Translations under genes and position numbers: made by a program
DNA from: Lithodes maja
Taxonomy: Eukaryota > Arthropoda > Malacostraca > Decapoda > Lithodidae
Reading direction: 5' to 3'
DNA: 64,000 bases
Assembly (NCBI GenBank): GCA_037953745.1
Contig: JBAKBP010007444.1
Span: 35,905-99,904 of the forward strand
Notes under the pieces: model-generated
Databases searched by the model: none
Seen by the model: the letters and a program-made list of their open reading frames with translations, nothing else
What the model was told of the DNA's origin: nothing
Shown: positions 22,083 through 31,080 of the stretch, piece after piece
Layout of the letters: the number at the start of each line of letters is the position of its first letter
Numbering within the stretch: position 1 is the first letter of the stretch

Positions 22083-22574
22083 GGGGAGGTGTGGCAGAGT
22101 GGTCTTGCCACTGGACTGGTAATCCAATGGACCCGGGTTCGAATCCCAATATGTCAATGGGAAGATATTATTGGGATGGAATTTGTACTGTACCTAGTTT
22201 CAGTGCATTACCACAGCACACCGAAATGCCAAAACAAAATACCCTCATTGTTCCCTGATTAAATAGCACTGTATGAATATTCTCATATTCAAAATATGCT
22301 ACAGGGGGGCAATGCCTAGTGAGTTAATTGCTCAATAGGTGGCGTTCTGAGAGTGAGGGTCCGAGCCTGGGGAGTGAGACTGTGAAGCACAGAGGCGAAG
22401 CAGCTTCAGAGATGGAGTTGGGTTCGAGCCATGAATAGGTGCTTCGCATGTCTCACTCCCTAGACTGGAACAAGACCTCACGGGCCTCACCGTGTTCAGC
22501 GGTAGAGTGTAAAGGCTATCAGCCTATGCCCGAGAGGGAGTAGTTGGAATATAGGAAAAAAAAAAAAAAAAAAA
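22083..22574 (+). mobile_element. SINE-T, tRNA-derived head, full copy
   Basis: The first 75 bases resemble a tRNA: box A TGGCAGAGTGG at 22092-22102, a stem-loop whose loop CTGGTAA would place anticodon GGT (Thr-like, tentative), and box B GTTCGAATC at 22137-22145. A body of about 360 bases follows, then an A-run to 22574. It interrupts RTE-A between CACCACCA and CCATACCTC; the target duplication is at most about 4 bp (ACCA). RNA polymerase III would be expected to transcribe it from the internal boxes. Copies at 25580 and 43615 share the whole body. Confidence 0.85.
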
Positions 22575-23373
22575 CCATACCTCAACATTTTCCCACACAC
22601 TCTCCATCTGTTTCCTGGTGCTTTCCCCAACTTCACTCTTTTCAAGGATTCCCACACTTCTGACCTGATCCCCACCTCCTCCTCCACCACTTCTCTTCTT
22701 CTCCCTCCCATACCATATCCAACTATGTTTGCTGGCTTTTCATTCCTTACATTTAGCAACTCGTTGAAGTACTCCCTCCATCTTTCGACTCTCTCTTGCT
22801 TTTCGGCTAGCATTCTCCCATTCTTATCTTTCACACCCTTACTTTTTTCCTGGCTACTTTCCTTAACTTTCTTACCTTCTTTTCAGAACAGTTTCTTACA
22901 CTCCCTCCAGTTTACACTCAGATTCCTTCTAAATTCCTCATCTACTCTTCTTACTTTCCTGCACTACTTTCTTCACCTCTCGTCACGTACCTTGTTCGTT
23001 TCCGCCTCTCCAAATCTTCATTCCCTCTACTACCCAACCCCACTCTATACACTTTCTTCTTGTCTTCCACAGGTATTTTTACCTCTTCTGTCCACCATGC
23101 TGTACCTTTCACTCCCCTCCCTTTTCTCCTCACTCCACCTCACATGCTGCACAGATCTCTTCCTTAAACACCTTGCTTATCTCCTCCACTTCCTCCATAT
23201 CTTCCAGGTCGAACTCACCTAGTCGTTTTTCTACTGCTCTCCTGTACTCTTCCTTGATTTCCTCCTCCTGTAGCCTCTCCACCCTCTTCACCATTCCACC
23301 TTTCTCTCGCCTCCCTCCAGCTCTCCTTACTCACTTCTTTTGTATCCTAACCTTAGCTACTACTACATAATGA

Positions 23374-24045
23374 TCAGACGACTCAACCTTACACTACTCC
23401 ATTAGTTTTTCAGAACGCCCCAGCCAGCAATCCCTTAACGACAAACGTAATGAAGCCATAGAACTCTTAAATTCTGATCTAAATACTATCTCCAATTGGG
23501 GCAGAGAAAACCTTGTTACCTTTAATGCTTCCAAAACCCAATTTCTCCATCTATCTACCCGTCAGGATCTCCCAGCGGACTATCCCTTATTCTTCAACAA
23601 TACAAAAATCAACCCTTCATCTTCTCTCAATATTCTTGGTGTCTCTTTTTCTTTTGCTCTCATTTGGAAGGACCATATTACCAGTCTTGCTAAGGCAGCC
23701 TCCCAGAAGCTGGGTGTGCTCAACCGCCTTAGGGGGTTCTTTTCCCCAGCACAGCTTCTTGCTCTGTACAGGGGCATAGTGTGTCCTTGTATTGAGTATT
23801 GTTCACATGTGTGGGGAGGTTCCTCTCACACCGCTCTCCTAGACAAAGTTGAAAGGAAGGCCTTTCGTATCATTAACTCCCGTCCACTCACCAACTCTCT
23901 GCTTCAAACTCTGTGTGTCCAGGCATTTTGGCTCGATCGTCCCTTGATTTTGGCCCTGTCACTCTGTCAACTATGGGGGAGGCACTCGCTATAGACAATT
24001 CTGCCTTTTGCCTCCCTCAATCACATAGAAAAAATAAATAAAAAG
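23374..24045 (+). mobile_element. LINE-C fragment inside RTE-A
   Basis: Plus-strand sequence starts at the palm (ADDSTLHYS), frame shared with 54916-55452 on the minus strand: NSDLNTISNWGRENL, LPADYPLFFNN, ILGVSFS, then SQKLGVLNRLRGFFSPAQ and CIEYCSHVWGGSSHTALLD. After SRPLTNSL a deletion of about 330 bases relative to the 54-kb copy joins directly to the last part (VQAFWLDRPLILALSL in a shifted frame). The tail is CACATAGAAAAAATAAATAAAAAG. It lies in the RTE-A endonuclease coding region next to the SDHY box; the duplication is at most AGAC. Confidence 0.85.
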
Positions 24046-24703
24046 ACAGTCCACCTCCAATACCCCTATACACACTAGCATCCATCAGAGATTTCTTCAT
24101 TCTTTCATCCACACATATATAGGTATAATCGATCCGTGACTTACATAAGACCATTAGAAAATGGGAGTTTGCAGAAAGCCGATTGGCCCAAGCAAGGCAG
24201 ATCCCTGTGGAACTTACGTTCCACCATTGTCTTATCCTTCATTGTCCACACCTTTTTCCATGTGTACCTGTGTATCATTCTGTGTCGGAAGAATGTGTTG
24301 CCTATCCACAACCTCCTCCCCACACATACGTCCACAAGTGCACTACCATTCCCATTCACCTCTGACGGTACCCCCCAACCTCCCACCACTCCATCAACTT
24401 GCCTATCACCCACCTTACCATTCATATCCCCAATCAGAAAATTATTTTCCATTCTTGTCAAACTGTACAGTATACAGCATACATATAAATATACAGTAGG
24501 CTATAGTGTAAAGGGAAAAAAGTACAATACAATATTATTATTGAACAATACATTTTAGTACAGTGTACTATGCTGTAATGTACTGAACAGGAACACTCAC
24601 CGTCCCATAAGAAAGACTGGAAACAGGTTCCTACTTCACAACTTTGTGTTGTGTAGGTTTGTATGTAGTGTTGCTGTAGCTCTTGATTGTTTTTCCTTGA
24701 TGA

Positions 24704-24880
24704 TTGTCTTTCCCCCCCTCTCCACACTTCACTGCCCCTTCTTCCCCTCACTCTCCTTCTCCACCTCACTCTCCTTCTCCACCTCACTCTCCTTCTCCAC
24801 CTCACTCCCCTTCTCCATCTTACTGTTTTTCTCCACCTCACTTTCCTTCTCCATCTTACTGTCCTTCTCCACCTCACTGT
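24704..24880. repeat. Minisatellite, 18-bp unit
   Basis: The unit CTTCTCCACCTCACTCTC repeats about nine times with variants (CATCTTACTG in some units). The strand is strongly pyrimidine-rich. It lies between the RTE-A insertion and the right half of the Tigger-type element. The arginine-rich minus-strand frame it yields (RWRR repeats) is a by-product of the multiple-of-three unit. Confidence 0.85.
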
Positions 24881-25089
24881 AGACTTAGATCTCGTAATTT
24901 GCCCATAGAATTCGGAAATTGCCTAGATATATGGACACCTGTTCGACAGACCACGTGGGCCCTCGGAGTTTTCCCCTTACATCTCGTAATTTGCCGAGAT
25001 CTGCGGCGAACTTTCCGAGAGGCCGATGCCATTCCGAGAAGTGCGGGTTTCCGAGTAAAAAGAGTCCGAGATAATGGGGGTTTACTGTA

Positions 25090-25579
25090 CAATAAAAGTG
25101 TCTTCAGTCGACGTTACTTTACATATTAGGTGAATTTACAAAACATAGCGATCGTCAAATTTCCGCAGTAAAATTTGAAAGAGATGCCAGCTGTAAACAA
25201 CCTCATTGCGGTATGCAAAAAATGAACATTTTACCATATAGAATAGGGTTCTGTCACACTATATATGTCTATGTCTATCCATGTCACTACATTTTTGGTG
25301 GAAAGCACAATAAACCGATCCTGTTTGAAGCCCATATTTAGGCAAGTCAAATGAAGGTGACCTGGGGAGAATAGTAGCGTTGTGACTCCAATGACGTCAC
25401 TCGGGCGTGTCGTGATCATGTAATCAACTACTGTACTGCCCATACCTTTTTAATTATCTTTATACCATGGCTCAAGTCGTCCTCACTATTATGTAATGCA
25501 ATACAGGGAAATGAGACTTAATACTATAGGCCTAGTGTATAATTTTATTGGGTAGGGTACCAGTAGCTGTGGGGTATCA
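25090..25579. other. Stretch without recognisable gene
   Basis: No known repeat or coding motif was recognised. The longest frame (25231-25443, minus, 70 residues) shows no recognisable family. Confidence 0.4.
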
Positions 25580-26097
25580 GGGGAGGTGTGGTGAAGTGGT
25601 AATGCCAATGTACTGGTAATCCAATGGTCCCTGGTTCAAGCCCCGAGATGTCGATAGGAAGATATTTTTGTGATCAAATTTGTGCTGTACAGAGTATCAG
25701 TGCATTACCATAAAGATTGCCGACTCGGCAAAAAAAAAAAAAAAAAAAAAAATGTTCCTTGTACTGTTTGTGGATATTCCCATATTCAAAATATGCTATA
25801 GTGGGACAATACATAGCAAGTTAAGAGGTCAACAGGTATACATTAGGGAATGTGAAAAGGATGAGCATGGGAGGTGAGACATTGGAGCATTGGCTTAGCA
25901 GTGTCAGGAGACAGAGCTAGCTCGGCGTCATAGGTCTACAAATGCAAGACCACGTTGGCGGGTTGTATCTGAAACGTTTCCGGTGTCTCACTTCTCAGTC
26001 TGGAGTAAGACTTCAGGGCTTCACCGTGTTGTGTGGTTGACTGTTTAGGCTCAAAGGTTATGCCCGTGGGTAAAAAGTAGATATATATAGAAAAATA
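25580..26097 (+). mobile_element. SINE-T, diverged copy
   Basis: The order GGGGAGGTGTGG, TACTGGTAATCCAATGG, GGTTCAAGCC (decayed box B) and ATTCAAAATATGCTATA matches the copies at 22083 and 43615. An internal A-run at about 25731-25752 is an expansion not present in the others. Box A is changed to TGGTGAAGTGG, which still fits the consensus. The end near 26097 (AGAAAAATAAAG) replaces the A-tail. It is older than the other two copies. Confidence 0.8.
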
Positions 26098-26213
26098 AAG
26101 TTATGCCCATGTAGTGCATGAGTCTCACAAAGGCTGACATTTATTTTAATTAACAATTAAAGGACAATACTGTATTGCCATTAGTGTAAGCTGATTTTAA
26201 GTTTTTATTGCAG

Positions 26214-26276
26214 GAACGACCAGGTTTCAACATTTCCGTGTCGTCGTTGGACGTGGAATCGGATGATGATGTTTAA
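26214..26276 (+). other. Candidate 3'-terminal exon (unproven)
   Basis: GTTTTTATTGCAG/GAACG is a good-looking acceptor. The following frame reads ERPGFNISVSSLDVESDDDV and then TAA at 26274-26276, an acidic tail such as often ends real proteins. I found no matching upstream exon or polyadenylation signal, so chance is quite possible. The nearby 26293-27017 element begins 16 bases after the stop. Confidence 0.2.
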
Positions 26277-26292
26277 ACATTGGTTTGTGGTA

Positions 26293-27017
26293 GGGTAAGG
26301 TGGGGTGGATTCGCCCCGAAACGTGGTTCTTTAATAACAGCATCCAACTGAATCAGTATTCAGAAGTTTTTTTTACATAACTATTACATTCAGGCCTTCC
26401 TGCACACGTTCATATCATTTTTATGTGAAAAAAAAAAACATAAAGGTTTGTAATGGGGTGGCGAAAAAAGTTAATCGCGCGGCGGATCCACCCCATAGTG
26501 AGGGCTGAAATCGCCGCTGCCATATATTATCAATGATTTCATCCTGCCGCGGCGATTTTACCCACAATTACTCTGCAAAAGTAACAATTAAGATGTTTTA
26601 TTATGATATTGATATAATCCAAGTATTTTTGTATAAAACTGTAGACCTAGGAGTATTATAAAATTATAAATTATATAATTATAAATTCTTGCCTGAAACA
26701 AAGATAAAGAGAGTTAGTTTCCACTTAGACATCATAAACAACCATCTTGTAACACAGGTGGGAGAGGTAAGGTCGCCGCCACGAAAAATGCTTACGACCG
26801 CTTACATATTTTTCAGGTTGTAAAATTAGGAAAAAATATTTGTCTTCGTTAAATAAATGACAACTATGCATGTTTGTGTTTTATCATCATCTACACGTAC
26901 TATAAACATACCTAGAATCAATTCCATACATATTTGGATTTATGACCAATTTTTTTGGACAAGTATCTACGGTCGGTCGGCGAATCCACCCCAAGGCGAT
27001 TCCACCCCGCCTTACCC
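26293..27017. mobile_element. 725-bp TIR element with TA target duplication
   Basis: The left end GGGTAAGGTGGGGTGGATTC and right end (reverse complement GGGTAAGGCGGGGTGGAATC) match at 18 of 20 positions. TA flanks both ends (26291-26292, 27018-27019). The surrounding sequence recurs without the insertion at 27131-27165 (ACATTGGTTTGTGGTACCG). The motif GGATCCACCCC is repeated inside. There is no coding capacity for a transposase. TA-duplicating superfamilies include Tc1/mariner; I cannot place it more closely. Confidence 0.8.
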
Positions 27018-27697
27018 TACCGAGAATATAATTATGTTTTTTTTAATTCATAGTAAATGTTAATTACTTATCGATATTTTAGGAGATTTTTAAAAAAAAT
27101 ATTGGTATTTTATTTAAATAGTTTAACGAAAAACATTGGTTTGTGGTACCGAAAATATAATTATGTTTATTTTAATTCATCATTTGAAAAATATCAATTA
27201 GTTTAGCCTAAGCAGAATGTTATTTTTATTATTATTTTCTACAGTAAACCCTCGCTATCTCGGACTAATTGGGGGGAGACCACTTCCGAGATGTCCGAAG
27301 TCCAACTTATGTCCGACTTAAGAGAGGGAAAATTCCGAATTAGAAGAGGAAAGTCCGCATCACCAGAGATTTTTTTTTTTTTTTTTTTTTTTTCCATATC
27401 TATCTATTTAATGCATCTATCTCCCTTATACATATACAGTATATAACTATGTCTTATTTGGTCTTTTTTAATCTATGAATCAATTCTAATACGATGGAAT
27501 TGAAAACAATATTACCCTTCTAACACAAATAATAAAATGAAAAAGAGAGTAAATAAAAATTTCTCCTTTGTCTTTCAGAAACATAAGTCCGTCTCGTATA
27601 TGTTAGTATTTTATTGCTTGCTCGCCCCTAGCCACTCTCTCTCCATATATTTATCTCTCTAATGCATCTAACTAACTCCCTTATACATTAACATAAC

Positions 27698-28145
27698 TAG
27701 GGTTGCACCGATAAGCAATTTGGCCGATTACCGATTACCGATTAATCGGTTAACGATAATCGGTATCGGCCGATTAATCGGTGCCGATTGTTTAAATTGT
27801 ACAATGTACCAGTACATTGAGGATAGGCCTATCTCAATTTTTTTTTTAAGATTAAGGTCTGAAATTCTTTGGTTAATCTAAAATTACATGTGAAGAATAC
27901 CTTTAGAATGTCCATTTTCAGAAGAACTTACTGGAAATAAATACTGAGGAGATATATTAATTTTTTACTAACATCAGCATCCTGAAATTTACATTATTAA
28001 TATTGTTTTACACATGTTATCATTAGGAGAAATCAAGGTACTAATCGGCCCCGATTAATCGGCCAAAAAGCCGATACAGATTAATCGGCAAAGTGGCCGA
28101 TTAGGCCGGTTACCGATTACCTACCGATTAATCGGTGCAACCCTA
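27698..28145. mobile_element. hAT-type MITE, perfect 8-bp target duplication
   Basis: The 448-bp element begins TAGGGTTGCACCGAT and ends ATCGGTGCAACCCTA, exact reverse complements over 15 bp, with further pairing through many CGATTAATCGG words. AACATAAC flanks both ends (27690-27697 and 28146-28153). An 8-bp duplication and this kind of end fit hAT transposons. It has no coding capacity, so it would depend on a transposase elsewhere. Confidence 0.9.
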
Positions 28146-28270
28146 AACATAACTATGTCTTATTTGGACTTTTGTAATCTATAAATCATTTCTAATGCGA
28201 TGGAATCGAAAAGAATATTATCCTTCTAGCACACAAATAATAACATGAAAAAGAGAGTCAATATAAAAGT

Positions 28271-28296
28271 CTAACCTAACCTAAAGGTTAGGTTAG
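28271..28296. repeat. Short telomere-like inverted motif
   Basis: CTAACCTAACCT and AGGTTAGGTTAG face each other across AA. Each arm holds about two CCTAA/TTAGG-type units; TTAGG is the arthropod telomere unit. It is too short to be a telomere remnant on its own, and a 26-bp palindrome can arise in other ways. Confidence 0.5.
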
Positions 28297-29162
28297 GTGA
28301 GGTTAGGATTTAAAACTGTGGTCTCATTCTGTCTTCTCTTTGCCGCACCATACGGTACGGTAAAATATGCGCGAGTTTAGCTGAGTTAGCCATTAAATAG
28401 GCCGCGCGGAACCGTTCTCACCAGTGGTGCCGAACCATAATACAGTTGGGCTATATGCGGCCGGGACGGGGAGGGGAGGGGATGGAGTAGGCCTACAGCG
28501 GCGTTTTTTTTTTTTTTTTAAATGTGAAATTTATCATATTAATGACAAATACTACCCTTATTATGTTTTCAGGGATAGTACAGCACATAGTAATTAATAT
28601 TGGCACAATAATTAAAAGGCACAAGCTTCAATTCATCCTAAAATCACTTAAAACCGAGTGATAGAACATTGTAAACCGGACACAAATCCCGTCCAACTCG
28701 GAAATTGCCGAGATATACAGGGACATCTCCGAGAGGCCTATGCCATTCCGAGAAGTGCGGGTTTCCGACAATTAGAGGTCCGAAATGGCGAGGGGTTACT
28801 GTATTTCTTCTATAACAATATAATTTTGTATTCTAACCTCGTCCATGCGTATGAATAGATTGAAATTCCTCCTTTTCTACTTGGTGATGCGGTATTTTTT
28901 GTATAATTTGGTCAACTGGTAATTTTGTTTAATATTTAATTTATTATTTGAACTTGTTATGCGGTAATTCATATTCTTAATTGTGGATTGTACGGTCGCT
29001 CTAGTTGTCACGAGAGTAGATTCTTTCCTCTTGGATTATACGGTGGTGTAGTTGTCACATGATTAGATCCTTTCCATTTGGATTATACGGTCGCTCTGAT
29101 TACACCTTATATACTTGTAATAAGTGTTTTGTAATAAGTGTACTGTATGTAGGTATATATAT

Positions 29163-29790
29163 ATATAGGTTTAAATTATGTAAGGAGATACCCCTACTTT
29201 ATTTGATAGTTGTTGTTGTTGTTGTTGTTGTTCCCAAAGCTGCCTGGCCGAACAGCCCCAAGGCCCCGAGCAAGGCCAAGGCCATAACCGAGCGCCCCCA
29301 CAGAACCCTCCCTGCCGACCACAATAAAGCCTGGGTGACCGAAGCCACTCCATGGCGGGGAGCTGAGGAGGGTGCAAAAACGCCCGGGAAACCAAAGCCC
29401 CACCCAAGGCCCTGTGCCCCTCAGCAATTATGAAGAGAAAGTTGAGGGACAAACGAAAAATGTGACGCTTTGGCTTCCAATCTTGGTAGATGGGAGGTCA
29501 ATCCACGGAAGAGACGCCGTCACTTGAGATCTAGAAAATATATAAGTAAAAGGAACAGTCAGAGTAAGCTATGGGTATGGCAGAGTTCGCTCAGTTCTCA
29601 TTCTGATAGACCAGCCCATCACCATTACTTAATTACTTATCGATATTTTAGGAGATTTTTGACAAAAAACATATAAATAATTAATAAGCATGGTGTAATG
29701 TTATTAAAATCTCTTAAAATATCGATAAGTAATTAACATTTACTATCAAATAAAGTACGGGTATCTCCTTACATAATTGAAACCTATATA
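29163..29790. repeat. Inverted repeat whose left arm is split by SINE-S
   Basis: Left arm: 29163-29211 plus 29632-29664. Right arm: 29703-29790 as reverse complement (both carry TTATGTAAGGAGATACC, TTTATTTGATAG and TAATTACTTATCGATATTTT). The right arm shows the unsplit order with AAATGT between the parts, so the SINE entered the left arm later. A third copy of the inner portion lies at 27047-27091. The loop is about 38 bases. Confidence 0.75.
29212..29624 (-). mobile_element. SINE-S, long copy with LINE-J-like 3' end
   Basis: On the minus strand: head GGTGATGGGCTGGTCTATCA, a conserved body of about 140 bases (shared with 12306-12472), a GC-rich middle (29250-29400), then GGGGCTGTTCGGCCAGGCAG and a tail of CAA units (29209-29232 as GTT). 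The last part is the same sequence that ends LINE-J at 6720-6750. A SINE that carries the 3' end of a LINE can be copied by that LINE's polymerase. The plus-strand reading frame through the GC-rich part has no recognisable motif. Confidence 0.8.
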
Positions 29791-29799
29791 CTATTATAT

Positions 29800-31015
29800 A
29801 TACTCATATAACTTCTTTTCCTATAAGAGCAAGACAGCTTAGTCATATTCATAATGCAATGTTATTAAAATTCATAATACACCAATTATGTATAAGCATT
29901 TCTTACTTTTTATAGACTTATTAATCATTATAACTGTTCTCCAATTCTATTCACGAGAATTACTCAAATAATTAATTACAAACATTATAAGTTTGGTTCA
30001 ATTAACTCACTTATTTCTCTAGAGATAACATTTTCAGGACAGTCGGTAGTTGCTTATCTTGTTTCATTTTTAATTTTTCTAACTCAGTTATATACAGATC
30101 AGATATTCATTTTAACACATATATAATATGTATTTAGATAGTTATTCAGCTAACATGAATTGGTGCTATACCCGTAGAAGAGCCTTATATTCTAACAGGG
30201 CAAATTTTAACTTTTATATTTGTCATATCATATTTTAAATCCACTAATTCTTCGGTGGTGAGATAGAAAAATAGTTTAGATATTTTATAAATAATTAGCA
30301 GCAATGTATTAATATTTTTAATTTTATTATAATATCAAATTAAATTATATTGAGCATAATTATTTAGTTTAACCCTCCTGGCTCGGGCAGCATGTTAAAA
30401 TGACACCGCGGCAGATGGGCAGGAACCCGGGTGTCCTGTTAAATCCGTAAGCTTGAAAGCCTATTCAGCTTGGTCTGAACGCTGTGCGTCCGACGCATCT
30501 AAACAAAGCCGATCGTTGCGTCATCGCACCTCCGAAAACAATAAGGAGACGTCGGATCAATGTTATTGTTGTGACGTCAGACGAAATTAGTGTCTGAAAA
30601 GCTCCGATATTGTCAACATTGCGTCAAAATTCGCTCCACTGAAATCGTCATCACAACTGAACCAGTTGACTTACAGAGCTTTACTCAACGCCAGTCTACA
30701 GATTGGAATCCGCACTACGTTTATAGAAATTTCTAGCAGTTAAAATAACAAAGATACGGTAGCCTAGGCCTAGACGTTTTTCGGCCAGATCGCCCGGATA
30801 CAACCTCCGTCCTTTGGAAAGGTAGCCCGGGTCACGAGGTATATATAAAACAAGTGTTTTGAAAAAATTAAATAAGTTAATAATACTTAATAATTAAAAT
30901 TACAATTTAATATTAGGCTAATAACATAGTTAACATTAACCTTATTCTATAAGGTAGTTTACAAAAGATAAAATGGCTGAGGTTTAAGCGTTAGATTGTA
31001 AATCTAATTACGAAT
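29800..31015. other. AT-rich stretch without recognisable gene
   Basis: From 29800 to 30368 the DNA is strongly AT-rich with no coding signal. A GC-rich patch from 30369 begins TTAACCCTCCTGGCTCGGG, which has the look of a piggyBac-type end (TTAACCC), but no matching second end was found. Stretches near 30480-30640 hold several GACGTC/TGACGTC words. Nothing else is supported. Confidence 0.4.
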
Positions 31016-31031
31016 TATTATATTTCTTTTA

Positions 31032-31078
<47 letters not shown>

Positions 31079-31080
<2 letters not shown>

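Larger units (their letters stand above)
18762..24464 (-). mobile_element. RTE-A LINE, long copy interrupted by three insertions
   Basis: Read on the minus strand, RTE-A starts inside the endonuclease at 24464 (IGDMNGKVGDRQVDG), passes the SDHYVVVAKV endonuclease box at about 23360-23375, the pre-palm region (22575-23220), and palm and tail (18777-19776), and ends in a short TATC-like tail at 18762-18785. It is interrupted by LINE-C (23374-24045), SINE-T (22083-22574) and CR1 (19777-21631); a further short block is near 24161-24210. GTACAGTA at 18754-18761 and 24465-24472 is a candidate 8-bp target duplication. Several stops and frameshifts are present. It carries more 5' sequence than any other RTE-A copy here. 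Confidence 0.85.
18560..25087. mobile_element. Tigger-type element split by nested LINE insertions
   Basis: The left end CAGTAAACCCTCGTTATCTC at 18560 has TA before it (18558-18559). A matching reverse-complement end (GAGATAATGGGGGTTTACTG) closes at 25087 with TA after it. Body words CCGAGAAGTCCGATTTTCCG (left) and GAGAGGCCGATGCCATTCCG (right) match the two halves of the 470-bp copy at 1642-2111. Between 18754 and 24472 lies an RTE-A insertion. Both ends share TTATCTCGG where the 1642 copy has CTAACTCGG, which supports their having been one element. Without the insertion it would be about 0.8 kb, longer than the 470-bp form. Confidence 0.65.
27242..28801. mobile_element. Tigger-type MITE enlarged by insertions
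   Basis: Ends and flanking TA (27240-27241, 28802-28803) are as in 1642-2111. The left 130 bases and the right 280 bases align with that copy. Between them about 1.1 kb is added in the T-run, including a hAT-type MITE (27698-28145) and two related direct segments (27395-27545 and 27650-27690 plus 28154-28270, both carrying AACTATGTCTTATTTGG and AAAAAGAGAGT). Non-coding. Confidence 0.75.

Noticed and set aside
22083..22160. Functional tRNA gene (Thr-like)
   Set aside because: The tRNA-like part is the head of a SINE with a shared body of about 360 bases and an A-tail. Stems carry mismatches, and the same head recurs at 25580 and 43615.
24687..24908. Arginine- or leucine/serine-rich proteins across the 18-bp minisatellite
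   Set aside because: They are direct translations of a multiple-of-three tandem repeat without other coding evidence.
29059..29433. Protein in the GC-rich part of SINE-S (plus strand, 29059-29433)
   Set aside because: The frame crosses the SINE border and GTT tail, is antisense to the SINE and has no family motif.
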